A stretch of 64,000 nt of DNA, from NCBI GenBank assembly GCA_963846495.1, contig CAWJWP010000016.1, positions 310,001 through 374,000 on the forward strand, read 5' to 3'. The number at the start of each line of letters is the position of its first letter. The stretch's first letter is position 1. Of the stretch, positions 52,552 to 60,495 are shown piece by piece. The notes beneath the pieces were generated by a model. That model saw nothing but the letters and a program-made list of their open reading frames with translations, ran no database searches and had not been told where the DNA came from. The DNA comes from DASYQD01 sp963846495 (GTDB lineage Bacteria; Acidobacteriota; Thermoanaerobaculia; Multivoradales; JAIOJS01). The translations under genes were made by a program, and so were the position numbers.

Positions 52552-54804
52552 TTGCGCCCTCGCCACTCGCTCCCTCCACTGCTCCTCCTGGCGCTCGTCG
52601 TCCCCGCGGCCGCGCAGGTCCGCCTCGCGCAGCTCGCCGACGTGCAGGCCGCGTCGACGCCCGGCGAGGCGCTCCTCGCCGCCGACCGCGTCGCCGGCGA
52701 GCCGGGGGCGGCCGAGCTCGGCATCGACTACCTGCGCGGCACGCTGCTCGAGGCGATGGGGCAGCCGGCCGAGGCGGCGAAGGCGTTCGCGCTGGCGATG
52801 CAGCGGGCGCCGCAGCTCGCGCCCTACTGCCGGCTGCGCCTGGCGCGCCTGCAGGCGCGCGAGCACCCGGAGATGGCGGCCGGTCTCCTGGCGCCGCTCA
52901 TCGACCGCCGCTTGTCGCCGGCGCTGCGCCACCAGGCGGCGGCGCTCCTCCACCGCTCGCTGCACGCGGGCGGCGACTGCCGCGTGCTGCGCGGCCTCGA
53001 CTGGCAGGCGCTGCTGCCGGCCGACCGCCGCGCGCTGCTCGTCGCGCAGGCCGACTGCGCACCCGCCGGCGGCCGCGTCGCCGAGCTCGGCCGCGTGCTC
53101 GCCGAGAGCACCAACGACGAAGCGGCGTGGGACGCCGCCGTGCGCCTCTCCGCCGTCTCGCGCAGCGAGCTCACGCCGGAGATGACGCTCGCCGTCGGCC
53201 GCGCCTTCCAGCGGCTGCGCCACCCCGAGCTCGCCAGCGCCATCCTCGGCCCGTTCGTCTCCTCGCTGCCGCCGCAGCTGCGCGACGAGCGCCACGTCGA
53301 GGCTTTCGAGCTGCTGGCGCGGTCGCAGATGGCGCGCGACGCCTACCGCAGCGCCGTCCAGACCTTCGCGCGCCTCGCCGAACGCGGGGCGCGCACCGAC
53401 GTGCGGGCGCGCGCTCTCTACCAGGAAGGCGCCGCGCGCGAGCTGAATGCCGACCGGGTCGGCGCGCTGCAGTCGTACGTGCGCGCCGCCAACTTGAACG
53501 CCTCGAGCGAGACGACGAGCTCGGCGCTGCTCGCCGCCTGCCGCGTCCAATGGCTGCTCGGCCGCCGTCCCGAGGCGCTGCGTACCTACGACATCTTGCG
53601 CGGCCGCCGCGAGTGGGGCCGCACCGCCGTCGAGGCGGCGCTCTTCCTCGCCGTCTCGCAGCTCGCCGCGGGCGAGGTCGGGAACGCGCCGCTCCTCCTC
53701 CAGCAAGCGGTGCAGCTGACGGGTCACGCCGACGCCGAGGTCGTCTACTGGATCGGTCGCGCCGACGAGGCGCAGGGCGAGCCGGCGGCGGCGCTCGCGC
53801 AGTACCTGCGGTTGCTGCGCGAGCTGCCGTACCACCCGCTGACCGCCGAGGCGCGCGCACGGCTCGCCGGGCCGGCGATGGCGCCGGTGGTGAAGGCGGC
53901 CGTCGAGCGCTGGCGGCGCTCGCCGCGTGTCGACGAGCGACTCGCCGCGTGGCTGCTGCTGCCCGCCGGCGATCCGCAGCGGGAGCCGCTGCGCCTCCAC
54001 CTCTACCAGCAGTGGACACGCGACCGCCGCCTCGCGCCGTTCCTGAAGCTCGCCGCCGTCGAGCCCGAGGCATGGCCGCTGTGGGCGTCGCCGCTCGAAG
54101 ATCCCGAGGACCGCGTGCTGGCGCTCGGCGGCTGGGCCGACGTGAGCCTCGACACCATCACGCGTCACTTCCCGTTGCGCCAGCCGGCGCTCGCCTTCAC
54201 CGCCGCCCAGCGGCTGCTGCGCGCGCGCGATCCGGGCCGGGCGCTCCTCGTCGCGCAAGAGGCCGCGGCGCCGGCGCTCGCGGCGGCGCCGCCGCAGCTC
54301 CTGCCGCTCGCCCTGCGCGAGGTGCTCTTCCCGCGCCCGTGGCCGCAGAAGGTGCAGGCGGCGGCGAAGCGTCAAGGCGTCGAGCCGGCGCTGCTGTGGG
54401 CATTGATGCGCGAAGGGAGCCGCTTCGATCCCGCCGCGATGACGTCGTGGGGTGGCCGCGGCTTGCTGCTCGTCGACGCCGCGAACGCCGAGCGCGTGGC
54501 GGGAGCAGCCGGCATCGCGCGTCTCCGCGCCAGCGACCTCTACCAGCCCGAGACGTCGATCGCCGTCGGCGCGGCGCGGCTGGCGCAGTTATCCGGCACT
54601 TTCGCCGGCCGGCCGCCGCTCATGCTCGCGGCCCACCTCGGCGGCACAGCGCAGGCACGGTTGTGGGCCTCTTGGTGCATCGGCGCCGAGCCCGCGGAGG
54701 CGCTGGCGAAGATCGGCAGCCCCGAGCTGCGCGCGACGGTCGGCCGCGTGCTCGGCGCACAAATGGCGTATCGCGAGCTCGGCGCGCCGAAGCCCGGCGC
54801 CTGA
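52552..54804 (+). CDS. Slt-like periplasmic protein with degenerate transglycosylase domain
   Basis: The TTG at 52552 opens a signal peptide (LPPLLLLALVVPAAAQ), so I take it as the start; about 750 residues. The long middle part is helical repeats typical of the soluble Slt70-type scaffold (ALYQEGAARELNADRVGALQ). The C-terminal domain has the Slt layout, but the catalytic motif reads WALMREGSRFDPAAM where active enzymes have E-S-R-F: the glutamate position is Gly. The GLMQ region reads GGRGLLLVDAANA and the YNAG region reads MLAAHLGGTA. It should lack lytic activity; a scaffold or regulator role is possible. Confidence 0.7.
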   Translation: MRPRHSLPPLLLLALVVPAAAQVRLAQLADVQAASTPGEALLAADRVAGEPGAAELGIDYLRGTLLEAMGQPAEAAKAFALAMQRAPQLAPYCRLRLARLQAREHPEMAAGLLAPLIDRRLSPALRHQAAALLHRSLHAGGDCRVLRGLDWQALLPADRRALLVAQADCAPAGGRVAELGRVLAESTNDEAAWDAAVRLSAVSRSELTPEMTLAVGRAFQRLRHPELASAILGPFVSSLPPQLRDERHVEAFELLARSQMARDAYRSAVQTFARLAERGARTDVRARALYQEGAARELNADRVGALQSYVRAANLNASSETTSSALLAACRVQWLLGRRPEALRTYDILRGRREWGRTAVEAALFLAVSQLAAGEVGNAPLLLQQAVQLTGHADAEVVYWIGRADEAQGEPAAALAQYLRLLRELPYHPLTAEARARLAGPAMAPVVKAAVERWRRSPRVDERLAAWLLLPAGDPQREPLRLHLYQQWTRDRRLAPFLKLAAVEPEAWPLWASPLEDPEDRVLALGGWADVSLDTITRHFPLRQPALAFTAAQRLLRARDPGRALLVAQEAAAPALAAAPPQLLPLALREVLFPRPWPQKVQAAAKRQGVEPALLWALMREGSRFDPAAMTSWGGRGLLLVDAANAERVAGAAGIARLRASDLYQPETSIAVGAARLAQLSGTFAGRPPLMLAAHLGGTAQARLWASWCIGAEPAEALAKIGSPELRATVGRVLGAQMAYRELGAPKPGA

Positions 54805-54840
54805 GCTCGAGGGTCGCGCCCGGTGTTACGATCCCGCGCG

Positions 54841-55594
54841 GTGTCCCGCACAGCTTCGACGTTCCTCGGGTGGCTCGCGCCGCTCTTGGTGGCCTCTGTC
54901 GCCGCAGCGGCGCCGCCGCCTGCGGTCAGGCACGCGCCCACCGCCACCACGCAGCCGGCCGACGCCTCGCTGCGCGACCGCATCGTCGCCGTCGTCGACG
55001 GCGATCCCATCCTGCAATCCGACGTCGACCGTGCCATGGTGCTCGCCGGCATCGCGCGCGGCAACGGCACCGGTGGCGAGCGCGAGCAGCGGCGCAAGGT
55101 GCTCGACGGTCTCGTCGAGGAGCGGCTGCGCATCCACGAGGTCGAGCGCTACGGTTTCGAGCAGGTGCCGGTGGAGATGATTGCGAAGCAGGTCGAGACG
55201 ATCCGCACGAAGTTCGGCTCGGACGAGGAGCTCCGCCGGCGTCTCGCAGGCCCTCGGCATGACGATGGAAGGGCTCGAGCAGCTCGTCGCGCAGCAACTG
55301 CAGGTTCTCGTCTACGTCGACGAGCTGCTCGGCGCGCGGGTCTTCGTCGGGCTCGAGGAGATCGAGGCCTACTACCAGCGCACGCTCGCGCCGCAGCTGC
55401 GCGCCGAGGGCAAGCCGGTGCCGCCGCTCGACGAGCTGCGCGAGCAGATCCGCGAGGTGCTGCGCCAGCAGCGCCTCAACGAGGAGCTGCAACGCTGGAC
55501 GGCCGAGCTCCGCCGGCGGGCCGACGTGCAGGACTACTTCGACCGGCCGCAGCGCGCGCTCCCGCCCAAGGTCGGCGAGCGGCCGAAGCCGTAG
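54841..55594 (+). CDS. SurA N-terminal-like periplasmic chaperone, frameshifted
   Basis: GTG 54841 starts a signal peptide (FLGWLAPLLVASVAAAA). The SurA-type N domain follows: RIVAVVDGDPILQSDVDRAM, then RRKVLDGLVEERLRIHEVER. The frame changes near 55245; the second part (EGLEQLVAQQLQVLVYVDEL; FVGLEEIEAYYQRTLAPQLR) continues the fold. No parvulin PPIase domain is present, so it resembles SurA-like chaperones that lack isomerase activity. It follows the Slt-like gene after about 35 bases. Confidence 0.72.
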
Positions 55595-55934
55595 TCGGCG
55601 ATCTGCCAACGGCTCGTGTGACGCGGGCTCAGCGCCCGCCGTCCGGATTGGTGGGCGCCGAGGCTGAGTCCCACCCTGCAGGGACATCGGCCGTCTGTCC
55701 TTGCGGCGGGGCTCCTAGCGGCGGAACCCCTGCCCGCGAAGCGGCTCGCGCTTCCGCGGCCTCAGTCCGAGGGCCCGAGGCGACCGCAAGCTTTCTCCGC
55801 GTAGAGGTTTCTACGACTGACGTCGGTGGGCCCCCCAAGACATCTCACACACCAAGTCCAATTTCGTCCGCCCACGACGCCAATACCTAGCGACGGCTTT
55901 CACCAGCTGCCAACGCGGACCAAAGGAGCCACCC
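55595..55934. other. Intergenic stretch with a GC hairpin
   Basis: About 340 bases without a gene I trust. A hairpin with arms GCGGGC (55623-55628) and GCCCGC (55634-55639) lies 30 bases after the SurA-like stop and may act as a weak terminator. Its core resembles the palindrome at 1741-1794. Composition falls toward the next gene. Confidence 0.4.
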
Positions 55935-56270
55935 ATGCCCGCTCGACTGCCTGCCGCAAGCGACCCTGGCCCGATCGTGCAGGAGCCGATCCGCACCACG
56001 GGAAGCATCGTCACCCTCCAGCCGGACGCGGACGGTTGCGAGATCCTCTTCTCCGAGACCGCACGCCCGCTTCCGTTTCAGAATTTCCGGCTGCCGATCG
56101 GCAACGCCAACTACAACGCGATGTACGCGCTGCTCCTGGCCTGCTGGATCAACAAGCTGAACGTGGACATCTATCGCCGTGCCAGCCTTGCCGTGCCGGC
56201 GCCGACAGGAACGAACACGCCGCCACCACACATCGTCACCTCCGTGACCGGTCGCCACTTCACCGTCTGA
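55935..56270 (+). CDS. Hypothetical protein, 111 residues, paired with a phosphoesterase
   Basis: AAAGGAG precedes ATG 55935. The sequence contains GCEILFSETARPLPFQNFRL and YNAMYALLLACWINKLNVDI, suggesting a small alpha/beta protein; the family is unknown to me. It lies 15 bases before the phosphoesterase gene, with a common lower-GC composition, so both probably form an operon. Confidence 0.55.
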   Translation: MPARLPAASDPGPIVQEPIRTTGSIVTLQPDADGCEILFSETARPLPFQNFRLPIGNANYNAMYALLLACWINKLNVDIYRRASLAVPAPTGTNTPPPHIVTSVTGRHFTV

Positions 56271-56285
56271 GGGCGGGGAATCCCC

Positions 56286-57962
56286 ATGGGCATTTCGCTC
56301 TCTTGCCTCATCGAAGCCACCTTGCCGTGGGTGACGGAGCGACTCGAGAACCCGACGGTCCCGACGATCCCGAAGCACCTCCACTTCAAGGTGGCTGCCT
56401 CGCGGTTCGGGCTGGAGGTCAGCGAAAGCGACATCTTCGACGATCTGCACGTGGTCTACGAGACCGCCGACGCCATCCATGAGACGTTCCGAGCGGTCGT
56501 CGACGTGGAGGTGATGAACGCGTCCCTGCGGATCGGACGCCTCCTCGCGCAACCGGGCACGCGGCTCGACGAGCGCGGCTACCGCCACGTGGGTCGCGTG
56601 GCTGCCGACCGGCCGTACGTCATCTTCTCCGATTTCCACATGGCGCACGCCGGGCACCGCCAGGACTTCTTCGCCACTTCCGGAAACCGCGAGCTCTACG
56701 GCGAGGTGCTCAGCCACTACGCCGCCAGCGAGTTCACGTTGGTCGAGAACGGCGACGTCGAGGAGCTCCTGATCTTCGAGCCCACGGCGTCGGAGGCGGC
56801 CCACCGCCGCGAGCTGGCCGAGGCGGGCGACACGGATGAACCCTTCGGACCGAGCTGGAACGCGCTCGACGATCACCGTCTCGCGTTCCGTCGCGAGCAG
56901 CTCGAGCGGATCATCGACAGCAACCGGGCGCTCTACAAGCAGATCAACAGCCAGTTCCACAAGCACGGCCGCTACATCCGGGTTGCCGGCAACCACGACC
57001 AGGACCTCCAGGAGGGCGAGCTGCTGGAGACGCTGCGCTCGGTCTACCCGAACCTGGACGTGCCGTGTGACTTCTTGATCATCGAGCCCGGCGGCGCGAG
57101 CTCCGGGGCCGGGCCGTTCGTGGTGGCGCACGGCCATCACTTCGACCGCCAGTGCACGCCGCTCTTCGCCCGGCGGCTGGGCGAAGCCTATTCGGAGGCG
57201 CTCGCCTGGGCCTACCAGGGCGCCGACCGCGTCTGGTCCTGGGACGGCGACGACGACGTCCGCAACTGGACTTCCGGCGAACCCTTCCGCGCCAGCCTGG
57301 TATCCGACGATCCCGCGGTGCGGGCGGCCGTCGACGACCTGCTGCTGGCCGCGGCTCTGCTCGACGTGGCGGGCATCCCGGTGAGTGGCCCGCTGGCAGC
57401 GGCCCTCGGGGCGGCCGGCGGCGCCAAGGACCTCTTGACCACACAGCTGGGAGATCCGGCCCTCTGGGAGAGCGCCTTCGGGCACAACATCTCCTGGGAG
57501 TACTTCGAGCGGCCGAGCGTCGCCGAGAACGTGTTCAACGAAGTCCTGTGCGGCACGGAGTGGTTCAAGTTCCGCCACCTCGACGAGCTGGCCATCACCG
57601 CCTCGATGCCGTTGATGTTCCCGTCAAGGGCCGGCCATCTCGTGCTGGGACACTCCCACGAGGTCCGCCACAGCACCCTGAGCGGCGCAGGAGAGCCTCT
57701 CCTCGGGTATCTCAACAGCGGCGCTGCGGGTCGCTTCGAGAACCTGCTCTGGGGCGTGGAGATCGTGGACGGCGCCGCGCAGGTCGTGGCCTGGCATCGG
57801 CCCGGCGGTCCGCGATCGGGCGACGCCCCGCAGCGCTACGTGTACCAACCGACGCTCATCGGCGGCGTGCAGTTCCTCGCGCCCTCCGCGAGCGCGGTCC
57901 CCCTGCCCGCAACGCCAGCGCCGCACTGGCTGGAGGCGGTGCTGCACGTGATGATGGCGTGA
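56286..57962 (+). CDS. Calcineurin-like metallophosphoesterase
   Basis: The protein has 558 residues. Metal-binding motifs appear in order: IFSDFHMAHAGH (D-x-H), LVENGDVEELL (G-D), RVAGNHDQDL (G-N-H-D/E), VAHGHHFD (H) and LVLGHSHEVRHS (G-H-x-H). The spacing is wider than in small phosphatases because of long helical inserts. There is no signal peptide. The substrate is unknown. It is the second gene in a two-gene unit. Confidence 0.8.
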   Translation: MGISLSCLIEATLPWVTERLENPTVPTIPKHLHFKVAASRFGLEVSESDIFDDLHVVYETADAIHETFRAVVDVEVMNASLRIGRLLAQPGTRLDERGYRHVGRVAADRPYVIFSDFHMAHAGHRQDFFATSGNRELYGEVLSHYAASEFTLVENGDVEELLIFEPTASEAAHRRELAEAGDTDEPFGPSWNALDDHRLAFRREQLERIIDSNRALYKQINSQFHKHGRYIRVAGNHDQDLQEGELLETLRSVYPNLDVPCDFLIIEPGGASSGAGPFVVAHGHHFDRQCTPLFARRLGEAYSEALAWAYQGADRVWSWDGDDDVRNWTSGEPFRASLVSDDPAVRAAVDDLLLAAALLDVAGIPVSGPLAAALGAAGGAKDLLTTQLGDPALWESAFGHNISWEYFERPSVAENVFNEVLCGTEWFKFRHLDELAITASMPLMFPSRAGHLVLGHSHEVRHSTLSGAGEPLLGYLNSGAAGRFENLLWGVEIVDGAAQVVAWHRPGGPRSGDAPQRYVYQPTLIGGVQFLAPSASAVPLPATPAPHWLEAVLHVMMA

Positions 57963-58033
57963 AGAGTTCCTGAGCAGCCCGGGGCTGTGGGTGGGGCTCG
58001 CGGTGGCGGCGGGGTTGCTCGCGAGCTGGCATA

Positions 58034-58888
58034 GTGCCCGACATGGTGGACATCACGGGCAACGCCAACAGCGAGCAGGCGGCGCTCTGGAACGGCGTCA
58101 GCGGCCACGCCTGGGTCGACGAGCAGGCGCTCCTCGACCAGATGCTCGCGCCGTTCCAGGACCTGCTCGTCGCGGAGGTCGGCGCGGCGTCGGCGGGCCG
58201 GGTGCTCGACATCGGCTGCGGCGCGGGCAGCACGACGCTCGCCGTGGCGCGGCTGCTCGGCGACGCGGGTCGCTGCACCGGCGTCGACATCTCGGCGCCG
58301 CTCATCGACGCCGCCCGGCTCCGCGCCGAGCGTGAGGGCATGGCCGCAGACTTCATCCGCGCCGACGCGCAAGAGCACGCCTTCGAGCCCGGGAGCTTCG
58401 ACATGCTGATCTCGCGCTTCGGCGTCATGTTCTTCGACGACCCCGTCCGCGCCTTCACGAACCTGAGGCGCGCCGCGGCGGACGGCGCCGCGCTGCGGTT
58501 CGTCACCTGGCGGAGCGCCGCCGAGAACCCGTTCATGACCACCGCCGAGCGCGCAGCGGCGCCGCTCCTGCCGAACCTGCCTCCCTCGCAGCCGGACGAG
58601 CCGGGGCGGTTCTCCCTCGCGGATGCGAGCCGCGTCACCCGAATCCTGGACGAGAGCGGCTGGGCCGTGATCGACATCCGACCGCTCGACGTCGTCTGCG
58701 CGCTGCCCGAGAAGGACCTGATCCGCTACGTGACGCGGCTCGGTCCTCTCGGCACGATCTTCACCGAGGTCGACGAGCGAACGCGCGCCCAGGTCATCGA
58801 GACGGTCCGCGCCGCCTTCGAGCCTTACGTGCACGGAGAGGTCGTCCGCGCGACCGCAGCCTGCTGGCTGGTCGGCGCTCGGGCTTAG
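58034..58888 (+). CDS. SAM-dependent methyltransferase (class I)
   Basis: The protein has 284 residues. SAM motif I is GRVLDIGCGAGSTTLAVARL, followed by the acidic end of strand 2 (CTGVDISAPL) and motif FDMLISRFGVMFFDDPVRAF, typical of UbiE/Methyltransf_11 enzymes. GTG 58034 is taken as the start; ATG 58043 is equally possible. The acceptor is unknown. It stands alone, 75 bases after the phosphoesterase gene. Confidence 0.82.
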   Translation: MPDMVDITGNANSEQAALWNGVSGHAWVDEQALLDQMLAPFQDLLVAEVGAASAGRVLDIGCGAGSTTLAVARLLGDAGRCTGVDISAPLIDAARLRAEREGMAADFIRADAQEHAFEPGSFDMLISRFGVMFFDDPVRAFTNLRRAAADGAALRFVTWRSAAENPFMTTAERAAAPLLPNLPPSQPDEPGRFSLADASRVTRILDESGWAVIDIRPLDVVCALPEKDLIRYVTRLGPLGTIFTEVDERTRAQVIETVRAAFEPYVHGEVVRATAACWLVGARA

Positions 58889-58961
58889 GAGATCCTCGGC
58901 CGTCCAGGACCGGCGCAGCCGATCGCGCACGAGATCGGCCTCGCGACCACCGCGACCCGTG

Positions 58962-58967
58962 TATACT
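58962..58967 (+). promoter_or_regulatory. Probable -10 box of the tRNA cluster leader
   Basis: TATACT matches the -10 consensus in five of six positions and lies ten bases before the ATG of the short leader ORF. No clear -35 box is visible 17 bases upstream. Confidence 0.45.
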
Positions 58968-58976
58968 CGCGCCGCG

Positions 58977-59042
58977 ATGCGACGGTTGTCTTCAGCCCTG
59001 AGTTACCTCTCGCTGGCCACGGCCAGGGAGCTGATCGTGTAG
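58977..59042 (+). CDS. Possible leader peptide ahead of the tRNA cluster, 21 residues
   Basis: ATG 58977 to TAG 59042 encodes MRRLSSALSYLSLATAREL followed by I-V. Five Leu, four Ser and one Tyr are present in 21 residues. The codons include TTG, CTG, TCG, AGT and TAC, read by the five tRNAs that follow. Just inside the ORF a small hairpin (59013-59026, CTGGC-CACG-GCCAG) can form, and a strong terminator starts 30 bases after the stop. I have no evidence that it is translated. Confidence 0.4.
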   Translation: MRRLSSALSYLSLATARELIV

Positions 59043-59072
59043 GCGCATCGACCTCATCCGCGCGAGCGAACC

Positions 59073-59110
59073 AAGCCTCCCCGGCCAACCGGCCGCGGGA
59101 GGCTTTTCGT
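59073..59110 (+). terminator. Intrinsic terminator between leader ORF and tRNA genes
   Basis: AAGCCTCCC (59073-59081) pairs perfectly with GGGAGGCTT (59097-59105), with an inner GC-rich loop, followed by TTCGTTTTT. It is the clearest intrinsic terminator in the window and stands 22 bases before the first tRNA. Confidence 0.8.
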
Positions 59111-59131
59111 TTTTCTGCGTTTCGCGATTCG

Positions 59132-59222
59132 GGAAGGTGCCGCTGTGTAGGACGGCAAGCGGTCTCGAAAACCGTGGCGCCGGTGAGAGCCGGCGGGGGT
59201 TCGACTCCTCCACCTTCCGCCA
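59132..59222 (+). tRNA. tRNA-Ser (anticodon CGA)
   Basis: Acceptor GGAAGGT pairs with ACCTTCC (59212-59218); the anticodon loop is CTCGAAA; a long variable arm makes it class II, as expected for Ser; the discriminator is G and CCA is encoded (59220-59222). Confidence 0.92.
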
Positions 59223-59235
59223 TGTTCTTTCCATC

Positions 59236-59319
59236 GGGGGCCTAGACCGTTACGGAGGCGGGGCGGCCTGTAGAGCCGCCGCTTCGGCCCGCAGGGTTCG
59301 ACTCCCTGGACCCCCACCA
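59236..59319 (+). tRNA. tRNA-Tyr (anticodon GTA)
   Basis: The anticodon loop is CTGTAGA within a GCGGC/GCCGC stem; a long variable arm fits bacterial Tyr; discriminator A and encoded CCA (59317-59319). One mismatch is seen in the acceptor stem. Confidence 0.88.
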
Positions 59320-59324
59320 AACTC

Positions 59325-59403
59325 GCCGCTCTAGCCCAACTTGGTAGGAGGCGCCAGTCTCAGAAGCTGGACAGTCTCGGTTCGAATCCGAGGGGCGGCA
59401 CCA
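59325..59403 (+). tRNA. Class-I-shaped tRNA with Leu anticodon (CAG)
   Basis: Acceptor GCCGCTC/GGGCGGC (one G-T pair), anticodon arm CCAGT-CTCAGAA-GCTGG, T arm CTCGG-TTCGAAT-CCGAG, discriminator A and encoded CCA. The variable region is only five bases (ACAGT), whereas bacterial tRNA-Leu normally has a long variable arm. Total length is 76 without CCA. Confidence 0.8.
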
Positions 59404-59404
59404 C

Positions 59405-59481
59405 GGGTCCGTAGCCCAACCGGCAGAGGCGGCGCCCTCAAGATGCGCACCGTGCGGGTTCGAATCCCGCCGGACCCACCA
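59405..59481 (+). tRNA. Class-I-shaped tRNA with Leu anticodon (CAA)
   Basis: Perfect seven-base acceptor GGGTCCG/CGGACCC, anticodon loop CTCAAGA, T arm GCGGG-TTCGAAT-CCCGC, discriminator A and encoded CCA. The variable region is five bases (ACCGT). Only one base separates it from the preceding tRNA. Total length is 74 without CCA. Confidence 0.8.
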
Positions 59482-59485
59482 CCGC

Positions 59486-59574
59486 GGAGAGGTGACCGAG
59501 CTGGCAAGGTGCCCGGTTGCTATCCGGAGGCCACGGGAAACCGTGCGGGGGTTCGATTCCCTCCCTCTCCGCCA
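59486..59574 (+). tRNA. tRNA-Ser (anticodon GCT)
   Basis: Acceptor GGAGAGG/CCTCTCC, anticodon loop TTGCTAT, long variable arm (class II), discriminator G and encoded CCA (59572-59574). Confidence 0.92.
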
Positions 59575-59582
59575 CGTATCGA

Positions 59583-59607
59583 TGCACCAGACTGCACCAA
59601 CTGGTGT
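59583..59607. promoter_or_regulatory. Possible operator of the second VapBC pair
   Basis: TGCACCA occurs twice in tandem (59583-59589, 59593-59599), and the second copy forms an inverted repeat with TGGTGT (59602-59607). It ends 13 bases before the antitoxin ATG, a normal place for autorepression. Confidence 0.5.
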
Positions 59608-59620
59608 AACCTCTCAGGCC

Positions 59621-60061
59621 ATGCGACGGGCGACGATCACGCTCACGGATGAGCTCGAGGCGCTGCTCGAGAGGCACTTGAGCCGATTGGAGGCGCCGCC
59701 TAGCCTCAACGTAGTCATGCAGACGGCCCTGCGCAACTACCTCGGCGGAGGGCAGCGGCGGCGCCGGGGCAAGCTCACGGCGGAGCCTTCGCTGGTCGGC
59801 GAGGAGGCCGCGGACTACGACGCGAGCGCTCACAGCACCATCGAGCTCGACGCCGAGACGGAGCGCGCGCTTCGACAGGCGGCCGCACGCGAAGGAACGA
59901 CGGCTGCCGAGCTCGGCGCCGCCATCCTGAAGCAATACGCGCGCGGAGTGGGCCGGCCGATGCCGCGAGGGATCGGCGCCTATGACAGCGGACGCTCGGA
60001 CGTGTCGAGCCGCGCCGAGGAGTTGCTGTGGTCGGAGGTGAGGAAGGCGCGCCGGCCGTGA
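59621..60061 (+). CDS. Ribbon-helix-helix antitoxin of a VapC-type pair
   Basis: The protein has 146 residues. The N-terminal part RATITLTDELEALLERHLSR is a ribbon-helix-helix strand plus helix, and a second similar unit follows near 75-105 (STIELDAETERALRQAAARE). The C-terminus (GRSDVSSRAEELLWSEV) would bind the toxin. It overlaps the PIN gene by four bases (GTGA, 60058-60061). Confidence 0.78.
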   Translation: MRRATITLTDELEALLERHLSRLEAPPSLNVVMQTALRNYLGGGQRRRRGKLTAEPSLVGEEAADYDASAHSTIELDAETERALRQAAAREGTTAAELGAAILKQYARGVGRPMPRGIGAYDSGRSDVSSRAEELLWSEVRKARRP

Positions 60062-60480
60062 CGGTGGTCGCGGACTCGGGAGCGCTCTACGCGCTCTACG
60101 ACAAACGAGACGACCATCACCAAGCGATCGTCGATGCTTTCGCTGCCGTCGCGGGACCCGTCGTCGTGCCGTCGGCGCTGCTCTCCGAAGTGGACTACCT
60201 GTTGCGCCGGTTTCTCGGTATAGATGCCGAGCTCGACTTTCTGCGCAGCCTGGACGACGGCGCCTTTCTCCTCGAGCCCTTCACCGAAGCCGACGTCTCT
60301 AGAGCCTGCGAGCTCGTCGAGCGGTACCGCGATCTCGACATCGGCCTCGCCGACGCGGCAGTGGTCGCGACCGCGGAGCGGTTACATACACGCACGCTGC
60401 TCACGGTGGACCAACGGCACTTTCGAGCACTGCGCCACCGCGACGGTTCCGCATTCGTCCTTTGGCCGGCGGATCGATAG
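60058..60480 (+). CDS. vapC: PIN-domain toxin (VapC family), second pair
   Basis: The protein has 140 residues from GTG 60058. PIN residues: Asp in VVADSGALYALYD, Glu in LLSEVDYLLRRF, Asp in YRDLDIGLADAAVVATAE and Asp in LLTVDQRHFRALR. It lies about 480 bases downstream of the tRNA cluster, and VapC toxins often cut tRNAs or rRNA. Confidence 0.88.
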   Translation: MTVVADSGALYALYDKRDDHHQAIVDAFAAVAGPVVVPSALLSEVDYLLRRFLGIDAELDFLRSLDDGAFLLEPFTEADVSRACELVERYRDLDIGLADAAVVATAERLHTRTLLTVDQRHFRALRHRDGSAFVLWPADR

Positions 60481-60495
60481 CCGGCTACGCCTCCC

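Noticed and set aside
55623..55890. Continuation of the SurA-like frame as a longer protein
   Set aside because: The frame becomes low-complexity Ala/Arg/Ser without any fold after the true stop at 55594 in the other frame.
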